Below are positions 6,259-9,251 of a stretch of 9,251 nucleotides of DNA, in pieces. The notes under the pieces were generated by a model. That model was not told where the DNA came from. It did no database searches and saw only the letters and a program-made list of their open reading frames with translations. Made by a program: the position numbers and the translations under genes. The stretch spans positions 1-9,251 of the forward strand of contig JACQJU010000042.1 of the NCBI GenBank assembly GCA_016204905.1. Direction: 5' to 3'. The DNA comes from Candidatus Gottesmanbacteria bacterium (lineage in GTDB: Bacteria; Patescibacteriota; Microgenomatia; 2-02-FULL-39-11). Every line of letters starts with the position of its first letter. Positions within the stretch are counted from its first letter, which is position 1.

Positions 6259-6267
6259 ATTATAGCA
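6259..6267 (-). promoter_or_regulatory. Extended -10 promoter, leaderless, for the CxC protein
   Basis: TGCTATAAT on the - strand is a perfect extended -10 (TG at 6267-6266, hexamer 6264-6259). Seven bases separate it from the GTG at 6251. No -35 element of quality is seen at 16-18 bp upstream, as is common for extended -10 promoters. Confidence 0.55.
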
Positions 6268-6287
6268 AATACATAAATAGCTATATT
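6259..6287. promoter_or_regulatory. Candidate operator inverted repeat between divergent genes
   Basis: ATTATAGC (6259-6266) and GCTATATT (6280-6287) form an inverted repeat matching at 7 of 8 positions, with half-site centres 21 bp apart, about two helical turns. The left half covers the - strand -10 box. AT-rich sequence makes chance repeats easy, so this is tentative. Confidence 0.25.
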
Positions 6288-6300
6288 GGTATAAACTCGG

Positions 6301-6309
6301 TGTTATAAT
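6301..6309 (+). promoter_or_regulatory. Extended -10 promoter for the RNase H-like gene
   Basis: TGTTATAAT is a perfect extended -10 element. The predicted start, about 6316, leaves roughly 5 nt before the ATG at 6321. No -35 match and no Shine-Dalgarno are visible. Confidence 0.55.
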
Positions 6310-6320
6310 TGTTGAATAAA

Positions 6321-6776
6321 ATGAAAGTAGAAATAGATCAAAGTAATAGAGTCGAGGAGACACAGAAAGATACCATTATTGCACTCTCCAATAATATCGA
6401 ATATACCATATGCATAAGAGCACAAACGAAACGAGAACTATTAAAAATCTTAAGGAGAAAAGAAGGAAGTGATAAGCTTATTTATATCAATTTATTCGTA
6501 GCAGCGTTGGTTATTTTACTTAGACAGTATAGAGACGACATTAAAAGTATTATTATAGACATAGAATATCCAGGAAAAGAGTTGTATATTGAAAGCCGCT
6601 TGAAGAGATTGTTAGTTGAAGAAAACTTCAAATCATCTCTCCAGATAGTTTTTAAATCAATCGGTAAGCAATCGCCTGCACATTATGCGGCCTGGAGTGT
6701 ACACAAAAAATTGAGAAAACCTAACTGGATAGCAAAATCTCAGGAGCTCCTAAGAATTATTTCGCGGCTCCAATAA
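6321..6776 (+). CDS. Small uncharacterised protein, possible RNase H-like fold
   Basis: 151 residues from the ATG at 6321; an in-frame TTG at 6309 overlaps the -10 box and is rejected as start. The pattern is an N-terminal strand with an acidic residue (EIDQSNRVE, D6), DTIIALSN (D17-N24), a basic segment (TKRELLKILRRK), a hydrophobic helix (YINLFVAALVILLRQY), a second strand with acidic residues (SIIIDIEYPGKE, D80 and E82), then a strand and IGKQSPAHYAAW (H121). Strand-borne acidic residues of this kind, followed by a late conserved His helix, are what an RNase H-like nuclease fold would show (DUF3800-like proteins come to mind). I judge this by pattern only, so catalytic activity is unproven. 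Flanked by the divergent CxC gene and the - strand ncRNA candidate. Confidence 0.7.
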   Translation: MKVEIDQSNRVEETQKDTIIALSNNIEYTICIRAQTKRELLKILRRKEGSDKLIYINLFVAALVILLRQYRDDIKSIIIDIEYPGKELYIESRLKRLLVEENFKSSLQIVFKSIGKQSPAHYAAWSVHKKLRKPNWIAKSQELLRIISRLQ

Positions 6777-6856
6777 AAAAATCAGGCGATCCTTGAGGAT
6801 GAAACCCTTGCTTACATCACGGATTGATTACCGTAAATTCACCAAGGCACCTGACT
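6775..6856 (-). ncRNA. Candidate structured small RNA, three-way junction with U6 tail
   Basis: Read on the - strand, TCAGGTG (6854-6848) pairs with CGCCTGA (6788-6782) in a 7-bp closing helix with one G-U pair, extendable by A-U and G-U at 6856/6780 and 6855/6781. Inside, with no unpaired base, CCTTG (6847-6843) pairs with CAAGG (6810-6806). That arm is capped by ACGG (6834-6831) with CCGT (6822-6819) around an 8-nt loop. A GTTTC linker (6805-6801) leads to a hairpin ATCC-TCAA-GGAT (6800-6789) that stacks on the closing helix. TTTTTT (6780-6775) follows at once. The closing helix has a G-U on this strand but a C-A mismatch on the other, which supports - strand transcription. A promoter lies directly upstream. 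It is not a tRNA (no T-arm) and matches no riboswitch or ribozyme core I know. Confidence 0.5.
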
Positions 6857-6865
6857 AGACATAAT
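6838..6865 (+). promoter_or_regulatory. Tentative promoter for the helicase-nuclease gene
   Basis: TTCACC (6838-6843; 4 of 6), a 16-bp spacer and CATAAT (6860-6865; 5 of 6). The predicted start about 6872 leaves about 8 nt before the ATG at 6880. The region also contains the 5' end and -10 of the opposing ncRNA candidate, so the two transcription units would compete. Confidence 0.35.
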
Positions 6866-6892
6866 ATTAGCATACCTACATGAACAAGTCAA
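6864..6892 (-). promoter_or_regulatory. Promoter of the ncRNA candidate
   Basis: On the - strand: TTGACT at 6892-6887 (5 of 6), a 17-bp spacer, TAATAT at 6869-6864 (4 of 6) with an extended TG at 6872-6871. The expected start, 6857 or 6856, is two or three bases before the closing helix. The -35 lies within codons 3-5 of the divergent helicase gene. Confidence 0.5.
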
Positions 6893-9251
6893 CCGAAGGA
6901 AAAAAACTGAATAAACAACAGATCGAAGCAGTGCAACATGGTGAAGGTCCTCTCCTTATTATTGCCGGAGCGGGCACCGGAAAAACTACAGTTATTACCG
7001 AAAGAATTAAGTGGTTAATTTCTAAAAATTTCGCTAAGCCTTCAGAGATTTTAGCTCTCACTTTTACCCAAAAAGCCGCTCAAGAGATGGAAGAAAGAGT
7101 CGATTTACTGATGCCTTATGGTTATACTCAAATGTGGATCTCTACTTTTCATGCTTTTTGTGACAGAGTGCTTAGACTTGAAGCTATCCAAATAGGTTTA
7201 AACCCTGCCTATACTCTGATTTCCGATACCGATATTACCCTTTTGCTGCGAAAGAATATTTTTCATTTCGGCTTAGATTATTTTCGACCTCTGGGTAATC
7301 CGACCAAGTTTATTAGCGGTATGATCAATCACTTTTCCAGATTAAAAGATGAGGATATATCGCCCAATGAATACCTTCATTGGGCTCAAAGTCAAGAGTC
7401 AAAAGTCAAAAGCCTGCCTGCCGGCGAGGCAGGTCAAAATGAAGAAGAAAAATTGGAAATAAAAAAGATACAAGAGTTAGCATCAGCATATAAAAAATAT
7501 GAAGAGTTAAAAATTAAAGAAAACGTTATGGACTATGGGGATTTAATAAGTAGCACATTACGCCTATTTCGGACTCGAAAAAATATACTCACCAATTATC
7601 AGAATCAATTTAAATTTGTTCTTGTTGATGAATTTCAAGATACCAACATCGCCCAAAATGAACTTCTCCTACTTCTTTCAGCCGGAAGTAAAAATATCAC
7701 CGCAGTAGCCGATGATGACCAATCGATTTACAAATTCCGTGGAGCCGCTGTTTCCAATGTGATTGCCTTCCGGAAAAGATTCCCTAAATCCAAGCTGATT
7801 GTTTTGACCCAAAATTACCGCTCGACTCAGGAAATACTAGACAAATCATATCGACTCATCCAACATAATAATCCCGATAGGCTCGAAGCCAAAGAGGGGA
7901 TAGACAAAAAACTACTTTCCGTAAGAAAAGAAATGGGCGAATCTATCGAACTAATTTATACCGACAGAGTAGAGTATGAAGCAGACGAAGTGGTAAAAAA
8001 GATTAAAGCATTAGCAGGCTCCAAAACAGGGTCCGACCCCCAACCCTATAGTTGGAAAGATTTTGCAATCTTAGTTAGAGCAAATAATCATACCGAGCCA
8101 TTTGTCAGATCATTCTTGAGATATGGTATCCCATTTCAATTCCTCGGACCTGGACAACTATTCCGTCAGCCGGAAATTAAAGATCTCATCTCTTATTTAC
8201 AAGTTATATCCAATTTCGAAGATAATGTCTCTCTATACAGAGTCTTAGCCATGCCCTATTTTGATATTTCTCCCCGTGATTTAGTAGCTATTTCCAACCT
8301 AACTCGTAAATATAATCTAAGTCTATTTGAATCTTGCGAGGTAGTGCTGGGTATTAGAAAAATTGATAATATTAGACTCCCAGTTATCTCTACCGGTTCT
8401 CAAGAAAAAATTACAAAAGTTATTGGTATGATCACCAGACATCTCAATCTTCTGCCCAAGGAGACGGCCGGACAAATACTCTATTATTTTTTGGAAGACA
8501 CAGGCATGATCAAAAATATTCTAGATTACAAATTTCCCATAGATGAAAAAAAAGCCAATAATATATCCAAGTTATTCTCCAAGCTCAAAACCTACGAATC
8601 AGAGCATGAAGATGCTTCAGTCAGAACAGTGCTTGATTGGATTATGCTTTCTATGGAACTCGGTGAATCTCCTCTAGCTACCGATAGCGATTGGATGACC
8701 AATGATGCCGTAAATATACTCACCGTTCACAGCGCCAAAGGATTGGAGTTTAAAGTAGTTTTCTTAGTCAATCTAGTCTCACAGAGATTTCCCACTACCG
8801 AAAAGAAGGAGCAAATCCCCATACCCGCCGAGCTTATAAAAGAAGAACTTCCTGAAGGTGATTATCACGAACAAGAAGAAAGGCGACTTTTTTATGTCGG
8901 TATGACTAGGGCAAGAGATAGACTCTATTTTTCCGCTGCTAATTTTTATGGGGAAGGGAAAAGAGCCAAAAGACTTTCACCATTCATTTCCGAAGCATTG
9001 GGTGATGAATCAGTCGGAGCTCAAATCACGAAACCCACCAGTCAGCTGTCCTTGCTAGATTGGCATAAAGAGGAATTGGTAGAAAAAAAATCTCTGAAAA
9101 AGATTCCCTCTATCAATTATATTTCCTATTCCCAAATAGATTCTTTCCGCCTTTGTCCACTTCATTATAAATTGCACTATGTGTTAAATATTCCTCCACC
9201 TGTTTCTGCCGCGTTATCTTTTGGATCAAGCGTTCATAATGCCCTCAAAGA
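6880..9251 (+). CDS. UvrD/PcrA-family helicase with C-terminal PD-(D/E)XK nuclease domain, 3'-truncated
   Basis: 790 codons are visible; the gene runs off the window. This is an SF1A DNA helicase of the UvrD/PcrA/Rep group, unwinding DNA 3' to 5' in repair or recombination. Motifs: Q motif LNKQQIEAV (10-18), Walker A GAGTGKT (30-36), Ia LTFTQKAA (60-67), Ib STFHAF (88-93), II DEFQDT (250-255), III DDDQSIYKFRGA (278-289), IV QNYRS (311-315), V TVHSAKGLEF (615-624), VI YVGMTRARDR (672-681). From residue about 747 a RecB-like nuclease domain begins: ISYSQIDSFRLCPLHYKL with C759, then FGSSVHNAL with H786; the catalytic D/E-x-K part lies beyond the edge. In related AddB/Cas4 nucleases the equivalent early Cys binds an Fe-S cluster. 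Two palindromic insertions lie in frame at about residues 171-187 and 382-387. ATG at 6880 chosen; no Shine-Dalgarno precedes it. Confidence 0.95.
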   Translation, partial: MNKSTEGKKLNKQQIEAVQHGEGPLLIIAGAGTGKTTVITERIKWLISKNFAKPSEILALTFTQKAAQEMEERVDLLMPYGYTQMWISTFHAFCDRVLRLEAIQIGLNPAYTLISDTDITLLLRKNIFHFGLDYFRPLGNPTKFISGMINHFSRLKDEDISPNEYLHWAQSQESKVKSLPAGEAGQNEEEKLEIKKIQELASAYKKYEELKIKENVMDYGDLISSTLRLFRTRKNILTNYQNQFKFVLVDEFQDTNIAQNELLLLLSAGSKNITAVADDDQSIYKFRGAAVSNVIAFRKRFPKSKLIVLTQNYRSTQEILDKSYRLIQHNNPDRLEAKEGIDKKLLSVRKEMGESIELIYTDRVEYEADEVVKKIKALAGSKTGSDPQPYSWKDFAILVRANNHTEPFVRSFLRYGIPFQFLGPGQLFRQPEIKDLISYLQVISNFEDNVSLYRVLAMPYFDISPRDLVAISNLTRKYNLSLFESCEVVLGIRKIDNIRLPVISTGSQEKITKVIGMITRHLNLLPKETAGQILYYFLEDTGMIKNILDYKFPIDEKKANNISKLFSKLKTYESEHEDASVRTVLDWIMLSMELGESPLATDSDWMTNDAVNILTVHSAKGLEFKVVFLVNLVSQRFPTTEKKEQIPIPAELIKEELPEGDYHEQEERRLFYVGMTRARDRLYFSAANFYGEGKRAKRLSPFISEALGDESVGAQITKPTSQLSLLDWHKEELVEKKSLKKIPSINYISYSQIDSFRLCPLHYKLHYVLNIPPPVSAALSFGSSVHNALK
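7390..7440. repeat. REP-like palindrome with AGTCAAA tandem repeats, inside the helicase ORF
   Basis: Three tandem 7-mers AGTCAAG/AGTCAAA/AGTCAAA (7390-7410), then a GC-rich palindrome: CCTGCCT (7413-7419), loop GCCGGCG, AGGCAGG (7427-7433), followed by another GTCAAAA. The segment is GC-rich against its AT-rich surroundings and adds about 17 residues (including SLPAGEAGQ) to the helicase just before its conserved MDYGDLI helix. Such palindromes recur as dispersed elements in Patescibacteria genomes, as I recall. Confidence 0.6.
8023..8040. repeat. Second REP-like palindrome in the helicase ORF
   Basis: AAAACAGGGTCCGACCCC contains the 11-nt perfect palindrome GGGTC-C-GACCC (8029-8039). It encodes KTGSDP in a linker before the KDFAILVRAN strand. 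GGGTC-N-GACCC sequences preceded by AAAACA are a common dispersed motif in many bacterial genomes (REP-like), which is why I call it an insertion. Confidence 0.45.

Noticed and set aside
6782..6854. tRNA gene (73-nt unit with 7-bp acceptor-like helix, - strand)
   Set aside because: There is no T-arm (the position holds ATCC-TCAA-GGAT with a 4-nt loop), the central hairpin has an 8-nt loop with 4-bp stem, and there is no discriminator/CCA context.
6782..6854. Hammerhead ribozyme on the + strand (three stems and a GAAAC linker)
   Set aside because: The CTGANGA core strand is absent; the first helix joins the second with no linker bases.
7390..7440. CRISPR array (tandem AGTCAAA units next to a palindrome)
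   Set aside because: The units are only 7 nt, with no spacers, and the segment is in frame inside a helicase gene.
1..9251. Alternative genetic code with TGA as glycine (as in Gracilibacteria/Absconditabacteria)
   Set aside because: TGA ends the FecR-like and DUF6498-like genes where the frame beyond is not protein-like, and the long genes contain no internal TGA.

Overview
The window looks like a piece of a small-genome, AT-rich bacterium of the Candidate Phyla Radiation (Patescibacteria, possibly Microgenomates). This is an inference. It rests on the many short membrane-anchored surface proteins of unknown function, a UvrD-type helicase fused to a PD-(D/E)XK nuclease domain, palindromic repeats inserted in frame into that gene, and near-absence of Shine-Dalgarno sequences. 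The code appears to be standard bacterial: TGA and TAA both end genes.

Positions 1-3789 (+ strand) hold a run of envelope genes. First is the 3' part of a long glycine-rich secreted or surface protein (open at the left edge). It overlaps a single-pass protein with a Gmad2-like immunoglobulin fold, which is followed by a three-helix membrane protein. After a promoter comes a protein with a signal peptide, a Cys-rich region, a FecR-like domain and a C-terminal anchor. A hairpin at 3803-3824 sits at the convergence with the next block. Positions 3812-5083 (- strand) carry a two-gene operon: a small DUF4190-like membrane protein, then a membrane-anchored HExxH putative metallopeptidase. Positions 5141-5898 (+) carry a DUF6498-like membrane protein and perhaps a 36-codon ORF overlapping its stop. 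Positions 5895-6251 (-) hold a small C/H/CxC protein with a downstream terminator. Positions 6321-6776 (+) hold a small protein that may have an RNase H-like fold. From 6880 to the right edge (+) runs the helicase-nuclease, cut off at the start of its nuclease domain.

The most interesting non-coding signal is at 6775-6892 on the - strand, between the RNase H-like gene and the helicase. A promoter (TTGACT, 17 bp, extended -10) is followed two or three bases later by an approximately 80-nt sequence that folds into a compact three-way junction and ends in six T's. This has the layout of a complete small RNA gene, and I cannot assign it to a known family.

A second theme is that several genes have a recognisable -10 box only 5-14 bases before the start codon and no Shine-Dalgarno sequence. 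In two cases (starts at 5083 and 6251) the predicted transcript would begin at or within one base of the start codon. This suggests leaderless or near-leaderless expression of single-gene units. There is no gene-free stretch over 300 bases; the longest gap is about 100 bases and its contents are described.
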